Part shown: positions 35,545 through 45,762 of the stretch, piece by piece
How the letters are laid out: every line of letters starts with the position of its first letter
Position numbering within the stretch: the first letter of the stretch is position 1
Assembly (NCBI GenBank): GCA_017979445.1
Contig: CM030707.1
Location: 23,690,586 to 23,754,585, forward strand
DNA: 64,000 nt
Direction: 5' to 3'
Source: Akebia trifoliata
Taxonomy: Eukaryota; Streptophyta; Magnoliopsida; Ranunculales; Lardizabalaceae
Translations under genes and position numbers: made by a program
Notes under the pieces: model-generated
Seen by the model: only the letters and a program-made list of their open reading frames with translations
Told to the model about the DNA's origin: nothing
Database searches by the model: none

Positions 35545-35563
35545 TGGCGACTCCACTGGGGAC
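35545..35563 (+). promoter_or_regulatory. Element C primer binding site
   Basis: TGGCGACTCCACTGGGGAC, one base after the LTR. It differs at few positions from the A (61083-61101) and B (31593-31611) sites. Likely primed by tRNA-Arg, as reported for Ogre (recalled). Confidence 0.8.
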
Positions 35564-35730
35564 ATTGAGGATCAAACTTGAAAAATCCCAAGTATGGGAA
35601 CGTTGCCAAGATGACCTAGTTTTTTTTTAGTTCGATTTAGTTTATTTATTTATTTGGCTTGATTATTGATTAGTTGTGTGGACTTTGAGTATTTATTTCT
35701 GTATTCATTTATTTTTGGCATACTATTTTT

Positions 35731-37403
35731 TATGGTCCAATCGAGGGTTATTGAGAATAATCCTAAATAATTGAAGAGATCGAGAGCTTTAATCGAGAAT
35801 AGCGTAGTGATTATTAGATTTTGAAGTTCTTATTTTTACTTTTATTTTTTTTAAGCATTTGGCTTCGAGCATTTTTTGTTAAGTAGAGGCGATGTATTCA
35901 TCGGCAACTTATTTATTTTAAGTAAGTGAGCCATGTGGTGATAATTGTTTTTGTTTTTTTTATTTTTTTTATTTTTTTTATTTTTTTTTAAGTTGTGCTG
36001 TCCATGGACAGTAAAACAAAAAAAATTAGAGTTTTTCTTTTGTTCATATTAACGGTGTGCTGATATAGTTGGGGTGCCGCGAATAAAAGTTTCGGTTTTA
36101 TTTTTACACCCTTTTAATAACTACAATGTGCTTGGGTGCCACAAATAAAGTGCGATTTTTTCTCTTCACACTTCATCTTCTCCAACCGAACCAACGCAGA
36201 GACCGACCAATTTTGGTCTCCCAACCCAGTCAACGCTAATCAACTCGATCGATTTCCTCCAATGGAGTGGTAGGGAGATTCAACCTGATGGCTCCTCTAC
36301 AAAGTCGCTCAGACTTCGTCGTCTTCAACAAGAACCTGCTGGTTCTGATCAGAAATCAGTCAGCTTGGTCTCTCAAGCCCCATCGATTTGAAAGCTCTGT
36401 TTCAACAGATTTATAGCCTTGCCCCCCCTTGGCTACAAGAAGTTTCGATCGATCACAAGAATATGGGAGCTTTCTGCCGAAGGAAACCTTTGTGGTTTCT
36501 TTGGTTTCATCGTTTTTAAAAAAAATCTGCAATGTTGATGCTAAAACACAAATCACAGAAATGAGGAACTTGTTTCCATGAGAGATTTGATTTTATTTTT
36601 AACGATTTTTGAAGCTTATAGTGATCCAATTCAAGTTTTGCTTGAATTCTCTCTATGATTTTTTTTTATAAAAAAAACCCCATCTATTCTTCGATTGGAC
36701 CATGAGATGTCTCTCTCTGCTCATTCTGATCTAGCAGAAGAAACTCATTGTTTCTTGTTCGATCTGTTACTATCTTTCTTTGGCAAAATCTCTAGTATGA
36801 ATGAATAGCAGACATTGAATTTTACATGTAACCACGATTGTGGAACAGTCCTAAGGTTGAACGAAATTTATCATTAATTTCAAACTTGGAGATCTTGGAT
36901 TCGGCCTTATTATTGGTGATGCTGATCGTAAATTGTTGCAACTGTCGAATGTGTCAAAAGGTTGTGAATGATGAAGAAGGGTTTTCTGTGATCAAATTGG
37001 TTTGTTTATTTTATTTCCTCTCAAAACAAAATCAGAAATATAAAAAGAGTTAAAATAAATAAATCAATCAATGATCGATTTATGGGCAGCCTTGAGGTTG
37101 ATTTTAAGCTTTTCTTTTTTGGGGTTTTATTTGTTGGCACGCCAATTATCACCCAGAATTGGGTTGTGCTTTGTTTTGGTTTATTTTTGGTAATAGTTTT
37201 TTCTAGTTTTTTTTTTTAAATCAATTGGTTAAATAAAGGTCTTGGTTTTGTTTGAAAAAAGAAAAATCAATGTTTTTTTAAAAAAAAAAAAAAAGAGGAT
37301 GCATCACCCCACACTTCAACTACCATTATCCTATTAGTGGCTCAATGTTTTAGGGATCTCGAAATATTTTAGATTACTCAAAATAACCTTTGGTTGGACT
37401 ATA
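35731..37403 (+). repeat. Leader block bracketed by an inverted repeat, element C
   Basis: Arm 1 at 35731-35787 (tatggtccaatcgagggtta...) and the complement of arm 2 at 37403-37351 (tatagtccaaccaaaggtta...) match at roughly 42 of 52 positions. The enclosed block is about 1.56 kb. Equivalent arms enclose 1.83 kb in B (29464-31406) and, without Harbinger D, about 1.55 kb in A (53610-60875). Confidence 0.8.
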
Positions 37404-37699
37404 AAAATTACAAAATTATGCTTATTGCAGTGATCAGATCTAATTCATTATCATATGCCATTGATTAATTTGCCATGATCGATGAATGAAGGTGATATGC
37501 ATGTTTAATCGGACCATATTAGTTTATGTTAATCAACATGCCATAATCTTACTGGAGATACATATTTGATGTTGATCATAACGTTGATGTGATGGAATGT
37601 GATTGGATTGGTGTTTAATATTCATATGATATCAATGTTGTAATGGTTTGATTGGACCCATGGGCCCATTTGTTTGGAAAAGGCCCCGGGCACACCCCA

Positions 37700-38450
37700 C
37701 CTTGTTTTGCACTCACCACATACACGTTTACTGTTTTACTCACTTACACGTCCCATATAGCCAACGTGGCACTAGTGCGTAGCCCGGTCTCTTCATGAAA
37801 ATCACAACTCCAGTCACGTACCTTAGGGTATATCAAACTGGGGCATCAATACCGTCTGATCAGGTGATTCTGAGAGATATATTGATGCACCCAGGCTGGA
37901 GCGACCTGAGCCTTTGACCTATTGTGAGCCACACAGTCACATGTCCCGATTGCCAACGTAGTACTAGTACGTGGTCGGTCCCCTCGTGGGATGCCAAACC
38001 ATTTATGAAAGCTACAACTCTTAACTCGTACCCATAGGTATAAAATATAATCTAAGTATATCAATTGCACTTCTTGGTCAAAACCGGTGCCTAAGCAAGA
38101 TCTTGCCCCGCTGTACCCTACTGTACGAGGGGGATAGACTACGTCTATTCTAGACGAGAGATATTTAAGTGGGCCCTTGCTCAGCATTGTGCGCCACCTC
38201 TCAACTGGAGATCAAATTGGCTGTTTTTAGCTTCAGAGAAGTGAATTGAAATTTTAGATTATCACCTATACGGTATATCAAACCAAGTCACCACGTATCG
38301 AAAGGTATATAGGTGTGCTTGGGCAAGGGTGGCCAGATAAAAATGCATTGCACGTAGTAAGCTTAGAGTCTAGAAACCTTCCCCGTAAGTCACGACTCGA
38401 ACTTATCGTGGGTGTTCCCGGGTTGTTTATTGAATAGAGCCTGTTGATTG
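37700..38450 (+). repeat. Duplicated leader module, element C
   Basis: ccaacgtggcactagtgcgt (37761) and ccaacgtagtactagtacgt (37953) begin two diverged copies 192 bp apart, each followed by a ggtc.c block, t(c/t)atgaaa...acaactc and a cgtacc..aggtata block. An 18-bp deletion relative to A and B explains the shorter spacing. Confidence 0.8.
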
Positions 38451-38850
38451 ATAAATGAATATGAGTGATGTGAATGGTGAGATCAGAGTGTATGATTGTC
38501 CTCAAAGATCAAAAATATTACTTTTGAAAATTAAAATGGGTGCACCGACCCAATAAAGAATCCATTCATTTATAATAATGACCCAGTCCATCCCGATCCA
38601 ACAATCATGGTGGACCCGGTTAGTTTAATCAAAATGGAAATCGAATTTTCAGATAAGAAAAAGAAAATATTTTCCAGAAAAGAAAGTTTTCCAAAAAAAA
38701 AAGTGTTATCTAGAAAAAATGTTTTCTAAGAAAAAATATTTTTTAGAAAATATTTTCCATAAGAACAAGATTTTCCAAAAGAAAATAAAAAACTGATCTT
38801 TTACATGGACCTTGGAAGAGTACTAAAATCCCCTTTTATGTCAAATCAGG

Positions 38851-40032
38851 ATGTTAGCTGCCGGCGATAACCCAATCGATCAGTTAGTCAAAACAACCGT
38901 CATAGGAATGCACCTTGTAGAGAAGATCAATTTTGGGAGATTCCTGTTGAGGAGTGCTCTCTACTTCTACGAATTTGAGATAGACTGGAACCTCTTACAC
39001 GCCATGGCTAAGCGATGGAACCCCTACCTCCACATATTCCATATGGGGTATATGCATTTATGCCCTACTCACAAGGATTATTGTGGCATCATGAGGATAT
39101 CCACTTCAGGACCTCTAGTCAAGCCCTCATTGAAGACCGGATATTCTGGTGACCTCGCCACAAGACTGAATATTTTCAATGAAGAAGCCAAGGCCTTAAT
39201 CCATGACGGGAGATTGAACTTAGTACTTTTATTGGGCCCGTATCGCTTCCGCAGTCATCCTATCAATGTAAAACCCGAAGCCTGGCGAGCCACTAGAGAT
39301 TATCGATTGTGCCTAGGAATCCTAGCCCAATACATACTGACCTCCAATAGTGATGGCCAAACTATCCCTGAGTCCTTCATAGATATAGCCTCTCAACTCT
39401 CAAGGAAAGCCAATCAGGTACCTCTCATCCTAGCTGAAACTTTCTTAGGTTTAGATGCCATAAAAAATGGTGAACGGGGAAGCTTTAAAGGAAGCCCCTA
39501 CTTACTCTATATGTGGCTTTGTGACCGTATCAAAATCGTAGAGGTTCTCTCAAACCTCGAATATGGGCCAGAACACTTTTTCAAGAGAAACCTGTTAATG
39601 CGTCACAACTCAGTCAAAGCTTGGAGCAAATGGTTAGACTCTCGCCTCGCCTGTCATATTGATTTTAGGTGCCCTTGGTGGATGACTGATCCCCCTGTTC
39701 AAGGAACCACAGGATCCTACTATGTCCGTCTGATTGGTTTAGAAGAAACATCTTTTTATCATCCTAATCTGATCCCAGAACAGTACGATGTACCTACAGA
39801 GTTATCCTTACCTCAACACAAAGTTTTCTTTTCCCCCGAGCCTTTGACTGAAAAGTAAGTACACCTCATTGAGAAAGCTTGGAACAAGCGCACCTTAGGG
39901 TATCCAGACGGACCAGTAAAATTCAGAGAGCCAGTTGTTAGAGCCAAGAGGGTCAAGCCTGACAGCAATCCTGATGACCATCAAGACAAAGCCAAGCGTC
40001 CATGTAAAAATAGTTCAAATCAAATTTGTTGA
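38851..40032 (+). pseudogene. Element C ORF1 (Ogre-specific, upstream of gag)
   Basis: The frame runs 335 codons to a TAA at 39856-39858, then stays open 57 more codons to TGA at 40030-40032. Element A has Leu at the stop position, so the stop is a mutation. The start ATG (MLAAGDNPIDQLVKTTVIGM) is conserved in A. Features include LYFYEFEIDWNLLHAMAKRW, LHIFHMGYMHLCPTHKDYCG and WSKWLDSRLACHIDFRCPWW. The LCPTHKDY part recalls the plant mobile domain (PTLEDY type), a weak resemblance. The function of Ogre ORF1 is unknown. The stop region aaaagtaagtac looks like a 5' splice site, which A lacks. Confidence 0.82.
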
Positions 40033-40342
40033 AAGATGTTTTAATAAGAACATATTGTTTGTCAATCATTTTCAATAAAACTATCTTTCTTTTTGAATAA
40101 ACATTTATTTTCTTTTCGAATACTCATTGTGTGAATGGATTAATTAATGGATTGGTGCACAAACCTCAATAAAACGATTCTTAAAAATGTTATCAATGGG
40201 GTAATACTGAAATTGACTAAATCTACATTTGATGGGGTCATATAAGATTATCATTGCGCTCAAACTCAAGTGTCCACCTCCTAGTTGGAGGCGTAAGTTC
40301 AGTCGGTTAGAACGAACCACAGTACCAAGTCAACAAGCAGAG

Positions 40343-41600
40343 ATGGCGTCAGAATCTGAGCTCACAGAGATCCGTAAGATCTTGGCAGCCTTTGCCAATG
40401 ATATCAACAATATAAAAGGCAAAGTGAAAATGTTAGAATAGACCTCGGAATGGACAGGGAATCCTCTAGATGACCCAAAAGGAAAAAAGGTGGAAGAGAA
40501 ACGTCCGCGTGAAGTCTTCGAATTCGACAGAGACGAAGAGTATGTTGATGAAAATCCGACGTTATCTAACTGAATGCCTCAATTGGAGTCAGCTATGAAG
40601 AGCATAAAGGGTATTGATGAAATTGTAGCAGGCATTGAAGCTCTGAACCGCGTCCCTCGAATCTATTTGCCAGAGAAGTTTGTGATGCCTGAAATGGACA
40701 AGTTCAGTGAGACAGGATGTGCGAAAACACATCTTAAGGTGTATGTTACCAACATGCGCACTATGGGACTCAGCGACGAACAGATGACATTATTGTTCCA
40801 AAGGACTTTATCAGGATCAGCACTACGTTGGCTAATGTCTCAAGATCCAGTTACTGTGGGTACATGGGAGAACATGTCAAAGGCCTTCTGGCATCAGTAT
40901 AAATACAGTACTGAGATTGAGACTTCAAGAAGGGATTTGGAAGCAACTAAACAGAAAAATGGGGAGACATTCACTAATTTCATTGGTCGTTGGAGGGTCA
41001 AGGCTTCTCAAATGTGGGATAGGCCTTCGGAGAAGGAACAAGTAGCAATTATCCTAAAAAACCTCTCTCAAGGATATACTCAGCACTTAGTGGCCCAATA
41101 CCTCCCTACTTTTGAATCCTTGTTACAAGCCGAAAGTCAACTTGAGGATGCATTTGCCTCTGGGATCCTTTCTAACCCCTCAGATAACAAGCCTAAGAAA
41201 CCATATGTTCCCAAACCCAATATCAACCATACTTACATCGCCAATACCTCCGTTACCCCAGCTCAACCCTCGGCCCGGGTTAATAACCAGGGTCACCCGA
41301 GTCAACCTCGAACTCCGCGTCAATTTACCAATTTAGGGATAACCCTTACCATAGCTTTGCAAAAACTGTTGAAGAAAGGGTTGCTTACCCCGATTCAACC
41401 CCGACCTTTACCGAACCCCTTGCCAGCCGGGCACAACCCCAACTTATTTTACGAATTTCATCAAAATCCTGGCCATCACACGGATCGATGTATCACCTTA
41501 CGCCATGCCATTCAAAACCTTATTGATAACAAAAAGATCACAATCCCTAGCCCACCAAATGTCACCACTAATCCACTACCTACCTATCAACCTCCACCAA
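40343..41600 (+). pseudogene. Element C gag
   Basis: Start ATG at 40343 (MASESELTEIRKILAAFAND). Two stops interrupt the N-terminus, at 40439-40441 (A has Gln) and near 40571 (A has Lys). After that the frame is open from 40574 to 42940. Core gag: GCAKTHLKVYVTNM, LFQRTLSGSALRWLMSQDPV, ETSRRDLEATKQKNGETF, FIGRWRVKASQMWDRP. A Pro/Asn-rich spacer follows, then YEFHQNPGHHTDRC, in which the first Cys of the possible zinc site (Cys in B) is Tyr. Confidence 0.88.
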
Positions 41601-42940
41601 CCCTAAATATGGTTTCTCATACCTCATTGCCATTCGATCCCGTCTCTCTTATCCATCCAATCCAGGTCAAACCGCCTAGTTACCCCTTTGTCGGGATAGT
41701 TTTCACTGATGATGTTTTTGCTACGAACTATGAACCATTTGATCTAACCTCGGATGGCACATATTGTTTATCCCCGCCTCATTACGATAATCCCGCATTC
41801 ACTAGTTACCTGTTGGCCCAAATGAATCTGAAAAACCCTCTACCTTTGACAAACGAAGATCCATACTTGTTGACTGAAGAAGACGAGCCTTTCTCCATTT
41901 CCTATGATGAAATTAGACATATGACTCGAGGGGGAAGAGTTTTTAAGCCGCAAGAACTCTGTGTTGATAATCCTGCAGCCCTGGCAAGAAAAGAAGGAGA
42001 AAATCCCACCAAGGAAAGCATCGAAGAGGATAACTCCGTGATCAAACAGTTGAAAAAATCAAGGGCCAATATCTCAGTATGGGGTTTACTCATGGCTTCC
42101 ACTGCTCATAGGGAGGCTGTTCTCAAAGCACTAAACACAGCCCAAGTCTCCTTTGAAACTTCTCCCGATCAACTGGCCAGTATAGTAGGGGCAACTTACG
42201 TGGAGAATATCATATCCTTCTCGAACTCAGATCTCCCAAAAGAAGGGGCAAGCCACACTAAGCCGTTGCATATTACAGTTGACTGTAACGGGATGAGGGT
42301 ACCTCTAGTTTTGATCTATAATGGGAGTGCACTGAACGTTTGCCCGCTGAAAACTGCTACTTATCTCAGGTTTAAGACTGAAGATCTCAAACCCACTAAT
42401 CAAGGTGTTAGGACTTATAATAACACCAAGAGGGATGTACTGGAAATTTTGTACCTTCGATTGTCTACAGGCATAGTTAAATTTTCTGTGGAATTTCAGG
42501 TTATTGATATCCAGTCCTCTTTCAATTTACTGTTAGGGAGACCATGGTTACACCAAATCAAACCCATCCCTTCTACACTACACCAGAAGGTCAAGTTTAT
42601 CAAGGATGGGCTAGTGATCACTCTCCATGGAGATGCTGAAATTGTAGGGATTATAAACAGTACTGAAACTAAAGATGGGCCGTTGCTTGAGATTCAACCA
42701 GAACAACAGGGAGTAGAGCTCAGTGGGTTCGAGTTTGAAAAGATATGCTCAGTCCAATGGGATCAAGCCATGAAAGAATATTTTTTAATGGAAAATACCT
42801 TTAATTGCTACATGGCCAATATATTCAAGAAAATGAGATTCTTCCCTAGTATGGGCTTAGGTCGCAAGCAGCAAGGTATTAAAGAGGCCATCGACACATT
42901 CGGACTAGGATATAAGCCTACTAAGGAAGATTGGGCCTAA
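41601..42940 (+). pseudogene. Element C protease and G-patch
   Basis: An acidic stretch (LTEEDEPFSISYDEIRHMTR) precedes the retropepsin, whose active site reads LVLIYNGSALNV: the catalytic Asp seen in A is Tyr here, so the protease is dead. LLGRPWLHQIKPIPSTLHQK closes the domain. KKMRFFPSMGLGRKQQGIKE with FGLGYKPTKEDW is a G-patch. The frame ends in TAA at 42938-42940, where A has Gln. Confidence 0.87.
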
Positions 42941-43800
42941 TACTGGAAGGCAAAACGGGATAAGGCCATTGCTAAAAGGCAAATGCGTACCACAGATCTC
43001 ATTAAAATGAAGTCCTATCGAAAGACCCTCAATGGTTATTTTGTGAAAAAAGGAGAAGACTTCCGTTACTGTGGGTTCCCAGAGCCTTCCATTGATCACA
43101 TCGCAGGTACTCGTCTACCGGGGTTTGAAATCTTCTTTGGCCTGGAATGGCCTGAAATGGAAGCAAGCACAGAAATTAAGGAGAAGAAAGTTGAAGACTG
43201 GCAGCTCGATCTAGACTCCCTCAACATCGATAAGTTATTCATTGAAGATCATAGTATCTTAGTGTTGTCAGTGGAGAAAGGGATCCCAAATCCTCAATCT
43301 GTAATCAAACCCGCTGTTGGGTCTCTATCAAATTATCATGTAATCAGTCCTGTGTTGCATGTCAAGGCTGGGTCTGTCGGTCCCATTAGTCCTGTTCAAT
43401 CTGACATGCCAGTTGAGTCCTTTATTTCTGTTGAGTCAAATAAGTTAGTTGTTTCTGCTGAGTCTGTTATTTCTAGTGAGTCTGTTTTTCCTGCTGAGTC
43501 AAGTGAGTCTGTCAAGTCTGCAATGAGTCTTGTTGCCCCATTTCCTTTTAATGAAATGAAATAAATTTTTAATTACACCGAGCGCAATAATAATTTAACT
43601 AATAATCTGGCTTCGAAGGGAGAATCTTCTAATGAGGAACCTCCCCCTGAAATAATCAAATTACTTGAACAAGAAGAGGAACGTCGGGCTCAACCTCTAA
43701 TAGAGGAAGTAGAGGTTATCAACCTCGGAACAAAAGAAAGTCCTCAAGAAATTCGGATAGGGGTCATTTTATCTCCTGATGAACGCAAAAGAATAGTAGA
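42941..43800 (+). pseudogene. Element C linker between G-patch and RT
   Basis: YFVKKGEDFRYCGFPEPSID and KVEDWQLDLDSLNIDKLFIE match A. A Ser/Glu-rich repetitive tract (SAESVISSESVFPAESSESV) follows, then a TAA at 43562-43564, then an open acidic segment (EEPPPEIIKLLEQEEE) and IRIGVILSPDERKRIVDLLR leading into RT. Pea Ogre has an intron in this interval. I cannot define splice sites here. Confidence 0.65.
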
Positions 43801-44660
43801 TTTGCTCAGAAAGTTCAAAAATGTGTTCGCGTGGTCTTACGAGGATATGCCGGGGGTAAGCACAGATATTGTCCTACATCGGATTCTGTTATATCCTGAT
43901 GCTCGACCAATCAAACAGCAACTTCGACGTATGAAGCCGGAGTGGACTTTGAAAATCAAAGAAGAAGTTACGAAGCAGATTAACGCTGGATTTTTGGAAG
44001 TAGTAGAATACCCTGAGTGGATTGCTAATGTCGTCCCAGTACCGAAAAAGGATGGAAAAATTAGAATGTGTGTGGATTTTAGAGACTTAAACAAAGCAAG
44101 CCCAAAAGATAATTTTCCTTTACCACACATAGATGTCCTAGTAGATAGTACAACAGGGCACGCTTTGTTGTCCTTCATGGATGGATTTTCAGGGTACAAT
44201 CAAATAAAGATGGATCCTCGAGATATGCAAAAAACGTCGTTCATCACACAATGGGGGACCTTCTGCTACAAGGTCATGCCTTTTGGTTTGAAGAACGCTG
44301 GAGCTACCTATCAAAGAGCAGCCACGACTTTACTACATGACAAGATACACAAGGAAGTCGAAGTCTATGTAGATGATATGATAATCAAATCTAAGGAGCG
44401 ACTAGGGCATGTTACAGCGTTAGAAAAGTTTCTCACAAGGATTCAAAAGTACCAACTCCACCTCAACCCACAGAAATGTGTATTTGGAGTAATTTCTGGA
44501 AAAGTATTGGGATTTGTGGTCAGTCAGAGAGGGATCGAAGTAGACCCTGTGAAGATTAAAGCTATCCGAAATATGCTGCCGCCTGAGACTGAAAAGCAGA
44601 TTCGAGGTTTTCTGGGTAGAATTTAGTATGTTAGCAGATTCATCGCTCAACTCACCAACG
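43801..44660 (+). pseudogene. Element C reverse transcriptase
   Basis: All palm and finger blocks are present in one frame: LRRMKPEWTLKIKEEV, VPKKDGKIRMCVDFRDLNKA, LLSFMDGFSGYNQIKMDPRD, ITQWGTFCYKVMPFGLKNAG and the catalytic VYVDDMIIKSKERLGHV (YVDD intact). The frame ends at a TAG near 44624-44626 (Gln expected). A single-base deletion near 44660, compared with A, shifts the frame into the RNase H. Confidence 0.92.
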
Positions 44661-44661
44661 T

Positions 44662-45215
44662 TTGCGACCTATTTTCAAGCTTTTCAAGAAGAATGAACCA
44701 ACAGTTTGGAATGAGCAATGTCAAAAGACTTTCGACCAAGTCAAGGAGTATCTCTTAAACCCGCCTATTTTGGTTCCATCCACACAGGGTGAACCACTTC
44801 TTATTTATCTGTCGGTCACAGAAGAAGCTATGGGATGCATGCTTGCACAGTATGACAAAGATACTCGCAAAGAAAGGGTCATCTACTACATCAGCAAGAA
44901 GATGTTAAAGTATGAACGAAAATATTCATCCTTGGAGAAAACTTGCTTAGCACTAGTGTGGGCTACTCAGAGACTCCGGCACTATATGTTGTCTCATTCA
45001 ATTATCCTGTGATCTCGGATGGATCCTCTCAAGTATCTTTTCGAGAAACCGGCGTTGACAGGGAGAACCGCGCGATGGTTATTGTTGCTATCAGAGTTTG
45101 ACATCACGCATGTTACACAGAAATCCATCAAGGGGAGAGCTGTAGCAGAATACTTGGCAGATCACCCTGTAGTAGAAGGAATAAGGCCTGTCGATCAATT
45201 CCCAGATGAGAACAT
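44662..45215 (+). pseudogene. Element C gypsy RNase H domain
   Basis: EPTVWNEQCQKTFDQVKEYL, YLSVTEEAMGCMLAQYDKDT, YYISKKMLKYERKYSSLEKT and LALVWATQRLRHYMLSHSII, with a stop near 45010, then RTARWLLLLSEFDITHVTQK and GRAVAEYLADHPV. The first acidic residue of the catalytic set is not evident (YLSVTEEA), in line with decay of this domain in Tat elements that carry a second RNase H. Confidence 0.85.
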
Positions 45216-45249
45216 CTTGCACGTTAAAGAAGAACCACAGAACCAAACA

Positions 45250-45693
45250 TGGCAGTTATACTTTGATGGAACCGCCAATCAAAATGGGTATGGAATACGG
45301 GCAGTCCTACTTTCTCCGGAAGGATGCCACATTCCTATCGCTATTAAATTAGCATTTTCGAACACTAATAACATGGCTGAGTATAAGGAGTGCATCGCGG
45401 GGCTTGAAGCTGCTTTGAACCTGGGCATTACAGAAATTGAAGTTTTTGGGGATTCGACCTTGGTCATACATCAGTCATTGGAAGAATGGAAGACCAGGGA
45501 AGAAAAGTTGAAACCTTACCATGAGTATTTGTTAAACTTAGTCAGTAAGTTTAAAGCTATCCTGTTCCATCACTTGTCAAGGGAGGATAACAGATTTGCA
45601 GACTCCTTAGTAACTTTATCTTCAATGATCCATTTGCCCCCTAGCATGGAATTGAGGCCAATCACTATTGAAGTCAAAGACAAACCCGCATAA
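45250..45693 (+). pseudogene. Element C second RNase H (archaeal-type)
   Basis: WQLYFDGTANQNGYGIRAVL (D), MAEYKECIAGLEAALNLGIT (E), EIEVFGDSTLVIHQSLEEW (D) and LSREDNRFADSLVTLSSM (D) give the full D-E-D-D set between the gypsy RNase H and integrase. This extra domain is the hallmark of the plant Tat lineage. It is open throughout and continues the frame begun at 45019; the next stop is at 45691-45693. Confidence 0.88.
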
Positions 45694-45762
45694 TGTCATC
45701 AGATCAACATTGCTACTCAACTACCCGATGGAAAGCCATGGTACACAGACATAAAGAGAGTA

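Larger units (their letters stand above)
35564..38850 (+). other. Element C 5' leader
   Basis: About 3.3 kb with no gene. Notable parts in order: inverted repeat arm 1 (35731-35787), T-rich microsatellite (about 35950-35990), perfect 14-bp palindrome CTGTCCATGGACAG (35998-36011), stem GAGACC/GGTCTC (about 36199-36221), inverted repeat arm 2 (37351-37403), duplicated module (37700-38450), and an A-rich segment (38640-38800). Frames at 36356-36556, 36838-37053 and 37846-38505 are not conserved in A or B. Confidence 0.75.

Noticed and set aside
43837..44199. Minus-strand frame within element C's RT
   Set aside because: Antisense shadow of a conserved RT. An equivalent shadow exists opposite element A's RT at 17515-17841.
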